Part shown: positions 37,220-50,321 of the stretch, piece by piece
Layout of the letters: each line of letters begins with the position of its first letter
Numbering within the stretch: position 1 is the stretch's first letter
Source of the DNA: Burhinus oedicnemus
Lineage: Eukaryota > Chordata > Aves > Charadriiformes > Burhinidae
NCBI GenBank assembly: GCA_008921705.1
Contig: VFFE01007016.1
Span: forward strand, 1,454,147-1,518,146
Length of the DNA: 64,000 bases
Direction: 5' to 3'
The notes under the pieces: generated by a model
What the model was told of the DNA's origin: nothing
What the model saw: the letters and a program-made list of their open reading frames with translations, nothing else
Databases searched by the model: none
Program-made: the position numbers and the translations under genes

Positions 37220-38740
37220 TAATTCCTCCTCTTTTTGTGCAGTACACTTCCAGGTCAGTCAGTCCCCCTTGTAGAAGTACATTAAGCTTTTTCTTTGTAA
37301 GTGTGATAATTTGCAGGTGCCTTTATTGAATTTCATCTTACTGATTCCAGACCATCTCTCCTCATTATCAACATCATTTTAAATTACACTCTTGTCCTCT
37401 AAAGGGCTTGCAGCCACTCACAATTTGGTTTTATTTTTTTAAGTTTGCAAGGAGACTGGCAAGTCCAGCAGCCAGGTCATTAATGAAAATACTGAACAGA
37501 ACCACACTCATAACTTATTCTCATGAGACCTTACTTAATACGTTCTCCCAGTTTGTTACCAAACTACCGACAGCAACATTTTGACTTTTTTTTTGTAAAG
37601 TGTTCAAGTCAAAATGTGTGGCATTTTTCTTAGATTCTGTTCCTCCTGCTTGCTTTTGACAGGGCTGTGTGCAACCATATTAAAACCTTACTTAAAGTCA
37701 ATGTGGATCATATCTACTCTTCCCACCTGGCCAATTACACTGTCAAAATGGAAAATAGATTATTTGATATTTATTATTTGCTCCAGACAAATACATATTG
37801 GCTGTTCCTTGGCACTTTATTATCCTCATGGATGCTTATATATTGACTCGTATTTTTTTCCAGGATCTTTCTGGGTATTGAACTTTAGCTTGATTTGTCC
37901 ATATTTCCTCTGTTTTTTCTTTCCCCGTTTTAAAAGATAGGGTACTCTGTTTGCCGTTCTGTAATATGCTGGGATGTCACCTGTCCTTCCACAAGCTCTT
38001 GAAGATAATCACTAATTATTTGGAGATGGCTCCAGCTAGTTGTATAAGCGCTGCAGCGCAGATTTCATCAGGCCTTTCTGACTTGATTACATCTGGCTTA
38101 ACTAAATATTCGTTAACCTGCTCTCTGTTCTACCCTACATCCCTACTTATATTGTTGTCAGTTTTAATTTCTGTTAAGTATGGAGTCAGCATCAACTTTT
38201 TTTTGGCTGTGAAAGTGAAGCAATGGAGGTATCAGCCTTCTGTTCGTTCTGTCTCACCTGTCTTGTGCTCATCTTTTCTTCCCAGTAGTTGCCCTGTCCT
38301 CCTTCTGCCTCTCGGATTTCTACTGTATTTAGAAAAATCTTTCTCATTGCCTTTGATGCCCTTGAAGTTATAACTCACTTTGCACCTTAGCCATTCTGAT
38401 TTGGTCCCTCCATGCTTGTGCTGTCTATTTATACGCTCCCTCAGACATGTGTCCGGTTTCAACTTTTGTCTGATTCAGTTTTGATTTTCAGGTCATTAGT
38501 GAGCTCTGAATGCAAACATATTGGCCTCTTAACATCTTTTGTCTGCATTGGGATAGTTGTACCTTTTTTTTTTTTTGTCTCTTTTAAAACTGTCAGCTAA
38601 CCTCAATTCTTTTTTCCCTTAGAATTCCTTCCCAGGGGGACATTACCTTCCGATTCCCCCAGTCCACCTCTTTGAAGTCCATTGTCTTTGTTCAACAGTT
38701 CTCACTCCTTTATTTTTTTTTTTCCAGTAGAAACATTGAG
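37220..38740 (-). mobile_element. Ancient CR1/L3-type LINE, degraded ORF2 region
   Basis: About 1.5 kb follows, in order, the reverse complement of old sauropsid CR1 ORF2. Words include gaatttcatcttactgattc, aggtcattaatgaaaatac, tgacagggctgtgt, atttcatcaggcctttctga, ccctccatgcttgtgctgt, tttgattttcaggtcatta and tgaagtccattgtctttg. On the minus strand at 38325-38354 a frame reads KGNEKDFSKY, like the KGNKKGFYKY linker upstream of the CR1 reverse transcriptase. The reading frame is otherwise broken throughout, so this is a dead copy. It covers the linker and part of the reverse-transcriptase region; no 3' end is seen. Limits and family are approximate. Confidence 0.78.
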
Positions 38741-41700
38741 GCTCATGGAGGAAGTAGTTAGCTGCCAATGTCAGAGAGAAAAAGTAAAAATTACTCATGC
38801 TGAGTACTTCTGTGATCTTTCCTAAGAAGTGAGCACTCCTTCAAAAACAGATAAAAACCAGTTTGTAGCATTCTAAGTAGAGGTTGCAAGTTTTGTTGGG
38901 TTTTTTTTTTCCTGTACACTTTATTTTTTTTCCCTATACACGTCTCATTACTGTAATGAGCTTTCAGAACACCATTGTAACTCCCTCAGTCAAGTGCCCT
39001 GAAGTAGAGTTGTTGGAAAAAAGAAGTTAACGTAATTTTGTGCGGTGCCCTTCTATTCACTAGCGGGGCCGGAAGGAAAAAATACTTGCTTTGCAAGAGC
39101 AACTTATGTTCAGAGCCTTTGAACTAATGTTCCCGCTCTGCTAGCTTTGTCCTCCGAGTATACAAGCACCTTTGCAGCTAACATTTTTGTAATCTATATC
39201 AAAACACGTTCTAACATTTCAGAGAGAGATTAGCAGGATGAAATACTGGCAGGCACCAAGAGGGAAAACCACTTGTTTGTTTGTTTAAATATTTTACTGT
39301 GGAAGACTGCTAGATATTTCCATTTCTCCTTTTGGGAATGTTACGGTAACCATCTGAGGCTTCGCTCTGTCTTCTTTTCTGCGCTCTGTATAGCTAGCAC
39401 CCAACATAGTGCCTTCAAATACCATTAAAGAAAAATGATGCATTAATGTGCATACGTGCATTTCTAGCTATGAGCTTCCCCTGAAAAGGAGAGCTCAACC
39501 CGCATCCTTCCAGGCCCTGGTTAGCATTCCTCGTGGTTTCCTTGTATTTAGCGTTTACCTGAAGCTTATTGCAAAAGAGTGTAAGAACTCCACCGAGAAT
39601 TAGAACCAAAATTGGATGTAATCCATGTTTGCAAATTCATATTTTGATCCTAGACTGCATTTGCACACCCGCTGGCCCTTAAACAGATAAGCAGTAAAAT
39701 CAACAAACTGGATTGCTGCTCCAGTAGGCAGACCGTAACCTCCCAATATCATTTGGCTTTCCCGAAGTTCTGTGACAAATTAATAAGTGTTTGTATCTCT
39801 GCTGCACCATGGCCTGCGTGAACGGGTGCTGTCAGTTCTGAAGGGCTTTGTACGGTGATGAGCTTGAAAGCCTTTTTATATTCGTGGTGCGTTGTCATCT
39901 TCCTGCCTGTTTGCTTTGGGGAATCGGCGGGTTGTGTTGCAATGACCTAACGTTGAACAGGCAGCTCAGCCTCTTGCCATTTATTGAGTTGAGGAAGCGT
40001 AGCTCCTGAAACGGCTTGCAGTTGTGCAAAAACTACTTACAAAGATGCTAATGCCAAAATAAGCCTAGTTGCGATGAATAAATAAACTCCCGAAGAGTTG
40101 ATCTTTCAGGGCGTTTTTTAGGCTGTTTTGGCATGGTGAAGCGCAGAACTCCCAGCAGCGGAAGAGATTTGGGATGTAATGCGATGTGCGGGGGGTGGGG
40201 GTGGTGAAGAAAAATTAAGAAAACAGCATGAATTCTTCTTATTGACCATCCAGATGCTTAATATTCTGTAAGATATTCCTTTCCCATAAAAGTTTGCTCT
40301 GATCACTTTTTAAAGGTTTTTACTTTTATTCATAACATTTTATTTGTATTTTTTTTTAATCTAAGATAACTGCAACATCTCATTGTCGTAATCTAGTAAG
40401 AGAAGGAAGCTTCCTTATTCCTCCACTGCGGCAATCGCAGTTATTGCTTCTTATAGCCCTCGAGCATACATTAATTTCTCTTTGAACACTTTCCATTTAC
40501 CTCTATTGATTTGCCTCGTTTGATTTCACTTAACATTTCCTGTCTTCTCCCGTCCCTTGTTGCTGAAATTCATCAACTTAATAATTTTATCTTTTTGATC
40601 TTGTATTAGCCCTAATTATTATCCCAGCAGTGGTTTAAATACTGCATACTCTGTGTCACTCAGAAAAAAAGAAAACCGACGCTTTTTATGCCAGTGTGTA
40701 TCCTGGCTGTCCCAAACTGTCCAATAGGAGACGGTGATGTAGGGAACCAAAATTAAGATACTGGGTATCTCTCAGGTGGGTTGGAGGTAGCAATAAGAGC
40801 GAGCTGAGCCCAGGTGCAGAGGTTGGACTCGTACCTTTGAATCAGACCAAGGGAAGTGTCGAGTTTCCGAGGAAATCTGTAAAGTCAACGGCTCTGGATG
40901 TGTGTAAACTCTGCCTGCGATATCCAGGAAAATAGATGTTTACCCGGACTGTCAGCCAACACGGCAGATGTAGGAGAGGACGGTGAGGGCTGATACTGTT
41001 TTTCACAGGGATGCATTGAAAGGGAGTTTGCGGAGCCTGTCGGAGAGAGACAGGCTGTGACAAGTGATTTCTTCTTTCTCATGGCTAAATTAGTTTTTAC
41101 ACTAGCCAAGGAACCACTCTCGTGTAAGTTATTATGATGGCCTAGATATGTATGTGTTCCTTTGCCTAATCTGAGCATGTTTGTAATTGGCTTTCCAGCA
41201 CGAGTACCACCATTTAGCAGTAAATAGTTATCTTTCTATTCCCTCCTTACATTTTAACTACACTTTATATTTTACAAAGGTTTAGAAAAGAGAGGAAATT
41301 GCTCGACAAGGATGTGCCCCAGATATCACACTTATCTTTTAATAACTAGATAAATCAACTTTTCTATTCTTTTAATATTCTCTGTTTCCCTCCAGGTCTT
41401 ATTCTTTACGTCTTACGTCCCTTTATCAAACTTCTTTAGCCATCTTAGTTGCTTCTTCCTTCATCTTTCCTGCTGCTGTAAAAAATTTCCCCAGTGCTTT
41501 TCTTTGACTCTTTTTCCCCCTTACTGAGATCCTGCAGTGGGGTTTTCACTCCCACATTCTTCACATCTGTATAAACAAAAGAAGATCATAGTGCATCCAT
41601 TCCTTCTCCCCATCGCTAGCTGTCTTTCTGTAGACTTTAAAAAGGATCAAAATATTATAGGACTACAGATACAGAAAGACTTTGGTGAAATATATCAGAC

Positions 41701-41930
41701 CAGTAATGGGAGAGCTGGTGGTGTGGATAAAAGGGAGGTAGTTTGCAGGTGGAAAAATGGAATGTTCAAAGTGTAAGACCCTAAGACTTCGCTGGGGTCT
41801 AAGCATGCTCAGTGCTCTGAAAAAATCAGGCCACTTTTTATCTAGCAGTCTAATGCTATCCACCCAGCTGTGAAAATGCTGCTGTAGGAATACGCCTGAT
41901 GCACCGGGCATATTCCATGTGTGAGGGTAC

Positions 41931-42125
41931 CGGGGCAGCGCGAGGTGAGCCCGCCCGGGCGCCGGCAGCCTTCCGCTGCTGATGCCCGTTTCCAAACGTG
42001 GGTGCCCGGAGCGCGTTCAGGCACCGCAGTGAATGGGCTCTGTACCCAACCCTCTTCGTAACCGCAGCCTGCGGCAGCTCAGGCCGAAACCGCAGGTGCT
42101 CGGAAAAGCCGAGTCGCTCCTCGAG
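41931..42125. promoter_or_regulatory. Intragenic CpG-dense patch
   Basis: About 22 CpG dinucleotides in roughly 190 bp within otherwise CpG-poor intron, including gcgcga, cccgcccgggcgccgg and ggagcgcgttc. It is too short for a classical CpG island. It could be a small regulatory element, an internal promoter or a decayed GC-rich repeat; no initiator or TATA signal stands out. Confidence 0.35.
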
Positions 42126-43779
42126 GTGTCTGTGCCATCAAATTTGTCCCGTGTGAAGCACGTATGGCTGTTGCCCCCCATTCCCTAGCAGCTGCCGAAG
42201 TAAAAAGGATAAGGAAATGCTGGTGCATTGTCAACAGCGCTGTGAGAGTCCACACACCAAAATTAATACCATCTGTATCCCAATTAAATTCCACCATTCG
42301 TGACAGCGTGCACCACACACGAGTATGGCGTTCGTTCAAGAGAGCGCAGGAACTCTGTTTGTGCCTTTTCTGTGAGCAGGCACGTGGCAATTGTCGCATA
42401 TTCAGAGGGACCTAAATGTCACTGGTTTTGTCTAATAGCCACAGGTAAGATGAAAACCTCGGTTTTCATGCACTGACCTTCACAAATGAAGCACGCCAGG
42501 TTTGGCTCATCTTGTTCTTGCTATGGCCAAAATGCGGTGGGAGTTCAAACTCTAGCTGGGATATTAATTCCAAGAGAAAGAGATGGTCTCAGGTGCTGCA
42601 GACCCCTTTGTCGTTGGGAAGATGAGCAGAGGGTTGGCAGAATCGTGTCGCAACTGTTTTGTTTTCAGCTGGTCTGATTTGGATTTGTTGGCTGCCCTCT
42701 GCCCTGGGTAACTCCATGAAGCGTTTAATCATACAACTGTACGCAGCTTGGGCAATAAAGCCCCGCACCAGTTCTGGTATTAATTGATTTTGGAAGTCAG
42801 CAGCTGGACTGAAAGTTACCGTCGAGCTCCAGAAGCGAGAGCCTGATTCAATTGCTGGGTTTACAGAACGGATTTGAACATTTGGCAGATCCTCTTTAGG
42901 GGACAGTTGTTGCTAGTGGTGCGTGAGAGCTCTGGAAGCCCTCCTTTGCACAGTTGGATCATTAATAATACAGACTAAACTGCGAACTCCTAATTGTCAG
43001 GCAGGTTGGAACGGGGGTTATCACTTACAGGCATCAACAAAATTGATTATTAAGTGCCGCATGGTTGAAGCAGGACCTCACAGCTTGCAGGCTTCTTCCT
43101 CGGGCTGTGGGCGAGGGCGGCAACGTTGAATGACAGAAGAAGGATGCTTTTAGCGGCAGTTCTGGCACTCGCTGTGTAGTTACAGGGGAGTGGGAGAGCT
43201 GAGAAAAAGGCAAGTGCAGAAAGCAGGAGCAAGCCTTTACTGGGGCAGTGTGAAGGCTGCACGGTCTGGGCAACCCAGCTGCTCTGCAGCTGAAGAACCT
43301 TCAGTTTGAGCCAATGCTGAAAGCGTGAGAGGCGCGTGAGCGCACGCGTGTCTGTGTGCACTGGGGGAAGAGCTGAAACGGAGAGTGCTGTCTTGAACTG
43401 GCTCACCCAGGTGAGATTAATCGCACGGACTCCATTCTGTGGCCTTTCTAAAAAGGTACCGGTAAGCTCGGGAAAGATTAAACTGGTTTTGTATCTTGTT
43501 GGTATAAAGGATGGAGAGTGAAATCAGTGTGGTGGCAGATAACATTCAGTAGACCCTTGGGTTTGCCACAGCATGTGATTTCCCTCGGAAGGTACGGCGC
43601 CTGGCTGGGGAGGGCTGCCGCATAGCAGAGTTTTACGGCATTAAGGAAGCAGATTACTTTGTTGTGGTCTCAGATAAACAAGTAATTATCAGAAATTAAT
43701 AGTTTCGGTGCCCTTTTTTTCCCCTGCTAGAAAAAACTCCTAACCCTTTTTCTCTCTCTCGTTGATGCTGTGATTTCAG

Positions 43780-43974
43780 GGTACCAGATTGCCTACCGCC
43801 TGGCCAGCAGCAGCCCAAACAAGTTCACGACGGTGGAGGTTGGCTCAACGGTCAGGCAGTTTACTGCTACAGATCTCACCCCTGAGTCAGCATACATCTT
43901 TCGGACATCTGCCAAGACCAGGCAGGGCTGGGGGGAGCCTCTGGAAGCCACAGTGATCACAACAGAAAGAAGAG
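43780..43974 (+). CDS. SDK2: SDK2 exon, FN3-8 second half
   Basis: 195 nt, phase 1 in and out. It reads (G)YQIAYRLASSSPNKFTTV, then EVGSTVRQFTATDLTPES and AYIFRTSAKTRQGWGEPLE, ending ATVITTERR. The SAYIFRTSAKTRQGWG stretch is the F strand and F-G turn. Acceptor gatttcag, donor agag/gtaacg. FN3-8 totals 98 residues. Both its exons are phase 1-1, like those of FN3-4. Confidence 0.95.
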
Positions 43975-46900
43975 GTAACGCTTGCAGGCAGGGGTTGAGG
44001 TACTCGCTGTTGCACGGCTCGGAGCCTGTGCCGCACTTAGGGGAATTTTAATAACAGGCTACAGCCTGTACGCCTCCTCCTTCTCACCCCATAAACCTGC
44101 CCCGAACCATAGCAACATCATGATTTGAGAAAGCTAGTGAGCAAGACAGACTTTTATGAGACACAGTTCTTCTAACCTGCCGGGCTGTTGGAGATTGATT
44201 TTTCCATCAGCTGCTATATTGGCCATATGCAGCTCCTTCTGCAGTCAGATCTTTTTTTTTTTTTTCCAGCTCTCTCGTTTTCTAGAAAGTTTGCAATCTT
44301 AAGCAAGTGATGGATGAATTATATTGATCAGGGAACGCAAAATGAGAGGCGGTGATGTTGCAGGATTTCTCCACGGCTCCTCCATTGTGGCTCAGTCCTG
44401 ACCTAATGAGTTAGTAATTACTCTGGCCCTTCACTGCTGCACACGCGAGCAGAGTGTTTGCATCTGCATTGCCCAGAATTCTTCTGCTGCTTGCGTCAGC
44501 CATAAAACAGTTATTCGCACTCAGAATCCCCGATTAAATTCTGTTCTGTAGGGAACCTACTTGAAGAAAGCAGGATTTACATGTGTATAAATGAAACCAG
44601 ATGCTTAGATACCGAATGTATCAAAATGTGAAACGCATATAAGGTATTGCAGAATCTGCTCTGCATCATTGCTTGTTTCTAATGCTTTTGGTCAAGTAAC
44701 TGCTTGATTCTCCAGTCTTGGAAGAGATTTCTGGAGCTGCCAGTTAGGAAAATTTTATTTTCTACCTGCGTGTGAAGATTTTTTATTTTTTTTTTTAATT
44801 CGGAGCTAAAAGGGAATATACGGGTAGAGAACAGGAGTGTGGGCTTTCCTCCGGTCATGTACCATATGCCACGTTCCACTGCAAAGCACGTACCTGGTCT
44901 CTTGAGCTGGCAAAGTCAAAACTTGCCAGGGTGACTTTACCAACATCTCTGCCTTGTGCACCACTGGATTTTGTGCCATGTGCCGCTCTGACCCGTTGTG
45001 CTGTCTGGATATTGATCTTTAAGAAAACTTGCCCCTCAAAAATTAAAACCGTGCAACTTCTGCGATTTATCAAAAGCACAGTTCAGAGAGAAGCGCACTC
45101 CAGGTAACGAGGGCAGACCTCCACAGACTTCTTTGAATATTGTTAGCACTTCTGCATGTGCCGGTGTGCCTGGTCTTGGCTCTTGCCCAAGTCTTCCACT
45201 GTAATACAGCCAATTATGTTTACTTTTAGTTCTTAAAATGTGTCTACTAAGCAATCTCTTGTTTAAAGTCCTTTCTACACCTTGCAAATTGTTTAGTGTA
45301 AGAGCAAGGATTTCCCATGCTCTTTGCCCACAATGTCTTCCTTATTGTTTTCCTACAACACTTCTAAGAAGAGAGGACGTTGGCCTGACATTCAGCCACC
45401 AGTAGCGAGGACCTGTGGGGTGCATTTCAAGTACTTCTGGCCTGTCTGGTCGGTGTTAAAATTCCCACTGGCATAGCTCTCCAGGTCATGTACAGCCTTC
45501 CCAGTGCATTAACAGTGCAGTCTGCAGAGAAAAAACCTCTAGGGCTGTATTAGGAAACCTAAAGTGCCTCTGTTAAAGATACTGTCCATCAAAGAGATTT
45601 ATCAGCTCAAGGTTTCTTCCACCCCTGTCTGATTGCTGTCAAAGTGGAAGTTTAAAGTCCAACATGTGGAAGTTCAAAAAAAAAAAAACCCCACCATGCC
45701 CAATAAAGTGAATACTCAAAGCTCTGGAGCCTCTCCTTTTCAATAAAATATGCTCAGATGTCCCAGACAGTGCACAGGCTGTTGCGGGATACACAATAGC
45801 TGAAGGCAGAACTCCCAGCTCCGCTGCAGGAACAATGATCCCTTGTTGCTGTCGGTGCTTTAGGGTTATCTTGAATAGGCAAGTCATAGTATAAAATGAA
45901 CCCTTTGGCTTTTTGATGGATGGCTCTGCTGTGGCTCTATGCGTGCTGTGGATCCGAGTCCCAAGGCACTGAGAGTTAACTGAAGTGATCCCACGTGTGA
46001 AGTGTAGAGAGAAGAATGTGTAATCTCACATCGGCAAGGTTAAAATGAGGGAGTGATAAAGACATTTATCCAGTGCAGCTATTCTGCTAACAAGTAAATA
46101 AACAAACCAACCTGAAATTTGTATACATGACAATATTCTAGAGTGAAAAGATACTTAATTTCCATTAATAAAAATGCATTTGATATCCTTGTAGTCCTTG
46201 ATACTAAGGTAGGCAGGCAGGGACAAAAATTCCCTTGAAAGTTAGCAAAATCGGTCACTCTTATCCTTTTAAATTCCTTGGATAATACCAACGTAAATCT
46301 TTACATTTTACAATGATAACTGTGATTTATAGATCCCAAATTGTATTGTAGCTGTATTCTCCAGAGTTTCTTCTGCAGTGCTTCGAACCTGCCTAGTGCT
46401 GTGACACCCTTCAGAACAGCCCGCACCAGCGATCAGGGCAGAACCGAGGCAGACGATGGAAACGTAGCGAGACGTTACAAGGAGCCCATGGAGTCATACG
46501 GCCTAGCCTTACATTCCTGCACAAACGGCTCACCTTAGCGTTTGCTTGTGGCTGAATTCCCATAAATAAACTCTTTATCCTAATGGGTTTGTACAAACAG
46601 TCAGGAAGTATATCTTGCAATGCAGGAGATTTTAAGATCTCCCATTAGCAGCGGAAGGGAACCCAGTCGTGGGAGCCTGACTGCAAGATCTGACCTGCCC
46701 AAAACTGCAAGCTGGTGAAAGCTTATCAGCGGAGAGTATTAAATCCCCGCACGACACTCGCTTCCTCTGATAGAATAGCCCCGAATACCTGTCTCAGCCT
46801 GTCAGTGTAAGGCATTGACCTTTTGCATTGTACTCCGGCTCGCAGGCTGCTGGCACCGAGGGCTTCCTCCAGCTAATAGCTTACAAATCTTTGGGCACTG

Positions 46901-48105
46901 ATGTCAGCAAGAGCGCGCTGCAGAGAAATGCCAAAACGTATAGGAAATGGTTTTAGGGGATGGCAGGGAAATGAAGTGCTCGCCATACAGAGCTGTGAGG
47001 AATCGGGCAGGCGGAGGTGTGTTTATGGAAAGAAGTGCTGCTGAAGTTGGATTGAATTGCTTCTCAAAAGCAAGTCGCTGCGGTGTCTCCAATCAATTTC
47101 TGCTTTATTACATGCCACACATTTTAATCAGAATCAATAATCTTCATGATAAACAATTAAACAATTATTCCTCACTCTATAGAGTTTCTCTATTGAAATC
47201 GATGGAGTGCGGAGACACGGTGACGGGAAAGGAGATCTATATTGAAACAGTTGGGAACTGGCATGCTTACACCTGCATTACCATTCCCTGCCTCGTCTAA
47301 AAGGTGTACGGTTAATTACTCTGGAGAGATCTCCCTCAGCATTGGCACTGGCTGGTTTGACTTTGCAGGTTCAAGGTTGGTGGGTGTGAAGGGAAGAAGA
47401 GGGGGGAGCCCTGGAAGTGAACCGCGGCAGGTACGCCAGCCCCAGCTCTACGGGCTTTGGAACCCGAGCTGGGCTTTGGAAGCAGCAGCAGGAGCTGCCG
47501 GTGGTTCCCGGTTCCTTGCCAGAGGGAGCTGGTGCAGGAATTCAGTGTCGGCTGTATGTCGTGTGCTTGGACTCTGCTACACACCAGCCTGTTCCAGCTC
47601 ATCCCATGCTCTTCTTCACGCCTCGACTGGGGAGCAGCTGGTGGGAGAGGGTGCTATGTAGCACAGAGAGAATGTAGTCCCGTGGTACCAAGTAGTAAGC
47701 ACGGGTTACAAAGTGAACTAGTTTACAGGCAAATTCTGTCAGAAGAGCAATTGCAGCTGGAAGCACAGCTGGGTTTCATTAAAGGCTTCCTTGGTCTGCT
47801 TGGCTGCTGCTCCTAATGATTCTTCCCCAACCTGCCATGCTAAGACCACCCCCCAAGTTTGAGGTCCGTTGCTAGGAAGGTGTATATTCAGTGGTGACCT
47901 TTTATGCAGGGAGGTAAGAATCAGTTTTACTGCTCTTCTTTGCAGGAGAATGTTAAGGAATGGGATGGGTTGTATACTTCATGGGGCAAACCCCAAAGTT
48001 CGGTCTCCTGTGGCATTACCCCTGTGACAATCCGATCAGGCTGTCACGTTTTACGTTAGCTTGAATTTCCTCCCAAAGCAGTACCAAATTACGGTTTAAT
48101 TGCAG
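43975..48105 (+). other. SDK2: SDK2 intron, 4131 bp
   Basis: Donor gtaacg, acceptor tttaattgcag. It contains T-rich runs near 44251 and 44780. No exon, RNA gene or transposon was recognised. The region 47320-47660 is GC-richer, with overlapping frames on both strands that look like chance. Confidence 0.8.
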
Positions 48106-48307
48106 AACGACCAGCACCTCCCAGACAGCTGATGACCCCCCAGAGTGACGTGTCATCACGGAGTCTGCTGTTGAAGTGGGTCCCTGGAAGCGATGGATCT
48201 TCACCAATACGATATTTTACAGTACAAGTGCGAGAACTGCCAAATGGAGACTGGCAAACCTACTCCTCTTCCATCAGCCACGAGGCGACATCCTGCATTA
48301 TTGAAAG
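48106..48307 (+). CDS. SDK2: SDK2 exon, FN3-9 first part
   Basis: 202 nt, phase 1 in and phase 2 out. It reads (E)RPAPPRQLMTPQSDVSSR, then SLLLKWVPGSDGSSPIRY, FTVQVRELPNGDWQTYSS and SISHEATSCIIE plus two bases. The B-strand tryptophan is in LLKWVPG. The SISHEAT segment is a family-specific D-E region. Acceptor aattgcag. The donor gaaag/gtacca is weak, lacking G at +5, but only this end joins in frame to the LNPFTSYK start of the next exon. Confidence 0.94.
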
Positions 48308-50321
48308 GTACCATATGATCCCAGGCTAGCATAGAAATGTCCACGCTTTTTCCGTTCCCAACAGTTAGGAAGCCAAAGCAAGCATCACTCAGCTTTGCAG
48401 TCTTTTTGGGGGAAGAGAGGTTAAGTGAGGTCGCTGCTCCCATTTTAGAGGTGGTGTTACGAACAGCAGTTGAGAGATTTGCTGAAGGTCATGCAATAAA
48501 TCTAATTAAAGCTGGATTGCAATGCATCTTTTTGAAGCCCTTCCTGAAAGCTCAGCACGGTAGATAATGCTGCTCAGGCTAAACCATGGGTAGCTACACA
48601 ATGTTCTGTAAAATGCAACTAGTTAAAAACCCTTTCAGAAGTGACTGATATTAAAATCCACTCTCAATGCTGCATTGCAATTATCTCTATATAAGCTTTT
48701 CCAGATGAAATGGGAACCATTTTTATCTGTATTTTCCATACTGAAGTTTATAGATAGCATCAGAATGTTTAAACTTTGTTATTCTGGCTTCATTATATCC
48801 TCAGCGATGCTGTTGTAATTAAAGTCTTTGTAACATCTGCAAAAGCAATTGAATGTCTATGAGAAGGTACTTGTTTTGCTCTCCGTTTCCTCTATTGACC
48901 AGCTAGTACAAATCAGATCCTTCCTAAAAGGCTGGGAGCTTTTGGAGAATCAAGTATTTAAAGCATTCAGATACGGATTTTTCAGGGCTGTTATAAGAAC
49001 ATCAGTGGCTACGATATATGGCAGCTCACTGGTCATGTGCCAGAAGACACAGATACATGGCTATCCTTTTGTCCAGCTGTGCAGAGGAAAGAAAACTTGG
49101 CAATTCTAGATACAAATATAGACGTGATTCATTGACCTTGGAGGCGTTACACACACCCTGAATTATACCCAGTATCTTTCCAGTCAAAACCTGTAAAATC
49201 AAGGAAACCAACTCTGTCGTTTAGACTTGACGTTGGCATTACTGAAAACAAAAGATCAAGAAAGATGATTCAAATCATTCAAGGCGCTGTAGGTAAGCAA
49301 CGGTGTCCTGATAGAGTGGAACTACTGAAAAGATTTCTTCTCGCCGTTGCTAAAAGCGTTTTCCTGTGAAAGTCTGGAAAAGTAGTACGTGCGTGATGCG
49401 AGAGTGCTGCCCATCAGAATGCATTATCCCCTGACGTTTAATCATTCCTTACAAGTAGCTTCACTTGGGTTTGTGGGCAGCCTTACACCTGCCAGCTGAT
49501 GGCTAGACGCTACCAATTAATTAGCTAAATCCCCCATAACTTACAGCTCCGCATTTCTAGCCTCTGCGTGCAGCCTCCCCCGCGCCTTCCCCTGCCAAGC
49601 CAAGACAGAAGAACCTTTGCGAAGGTTATGTCAGCTGGAAATCACTCTTCGCGTATCTGAAGTGCGGCATAGATAAAAGAGCTGCAGGGAACCTGTTGTT
49701 ACTGTCTTTATTAAATAATCCAGGTAATAGCATTAATTTGAAATTCAGTAGGAATAAAACGCACTGATCGAATGGTATGGTCTAGAGGATTAGTCGGAAG
49801 GCCGGCGCTCCGAATCGCCGCGCCTGCCACGCGCTGGCTGACGCTGGGCACGTTGCCTGCCTCCTCTCCCCCTCTCATCCCCATCTGCGCACTGAGGGCC
49901 AGCTGACCCACAGATCCCTTTGGAACATCTCTCGGGCAAAGCACCGTGAAAGCCCGGTTTTGCACAGCCGTGAGAAACTGGAATAACGGCACATCATGTC
50001 CTTTCCAACAAGCCCCAGTCGTAGGCTGCTCCATGGACTTGCAACTTCGTGGCTGTTTTCTGGAGCCTGATTCCGCTAGGAATCCCTGTATGTTTTCAGG
50101 AACTCGGGCTGATGGCAGCCTGAGGAGATGCTGATGGCAGCAAGGGTGCGAACGCCCCCGTGTCCTGAGGAAGCTGGGGGAGGCTGCAAAGAAAAGGCGA
50201 TGTGGAGGAGAGACAAGCTGCTCAGTGACTTTGGTTGCCAATGGGCAGGTTCTCTGCAGAGGCAAGTTGGGATGATGTTGGGGAGATTTCATCCCTCAGC
50301 CTTATTTTTCACATTCCACAG
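48308..50321 (+). other. SDK2: SDK2 intron, 2014 bp
   Basis: Donor gtacca (weak), acceptor acattccacag. A stretch at 48441-48505 vaguely resembles a MIR/CORE-SINE. A very CpG-dense 60-bp patch sits at 49797-49860. The 193-codon minus-strand frame over 49711-50292 has no recognisable domain. Confidence 0.8.
48441..48505. mobile_element. Possible MIR/CORE-SINE remnant
   Basis: The order 'cccattttagaggtgg ... ttgagagatttgctgaagg ... tcatgcaa' is similar to the MIR core (cattttacagatgagg ... gagagnttaagtgacttgcccaagg ... tcacacag). It is short and heavily diverged, and could be coincidence. Confidence 0.25.

Larger units (their letters stand above)
35505..43779 (+). other. SDK2: SDK2 intron, 8275 bp (longest)
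   Basis: Donor gtaaga, acceptor tgtgatttcag. It contains a T18 run at 36711-36728, a long ancient CR1-type LINE at 37220-38740 on the minus strand and a CpG-dense patch at 41931-42125. No exon or RNA gene was recognised. Confidence 0.82.

Noticed and set aside
38716..38800. MIR-like stretch (gaaacattgaggctcatgg) next to the ancient CR1
   Set aside because: Only about 20 bases of resemblance; not enough to call.
49711..50292. 193-codon open frame on the minus strand, the longest in the window
   Set aside because: No recognisable domain. It lies within the intron preceding the FN3-9 exon, and GC-rich sequence makes such chance frames common.
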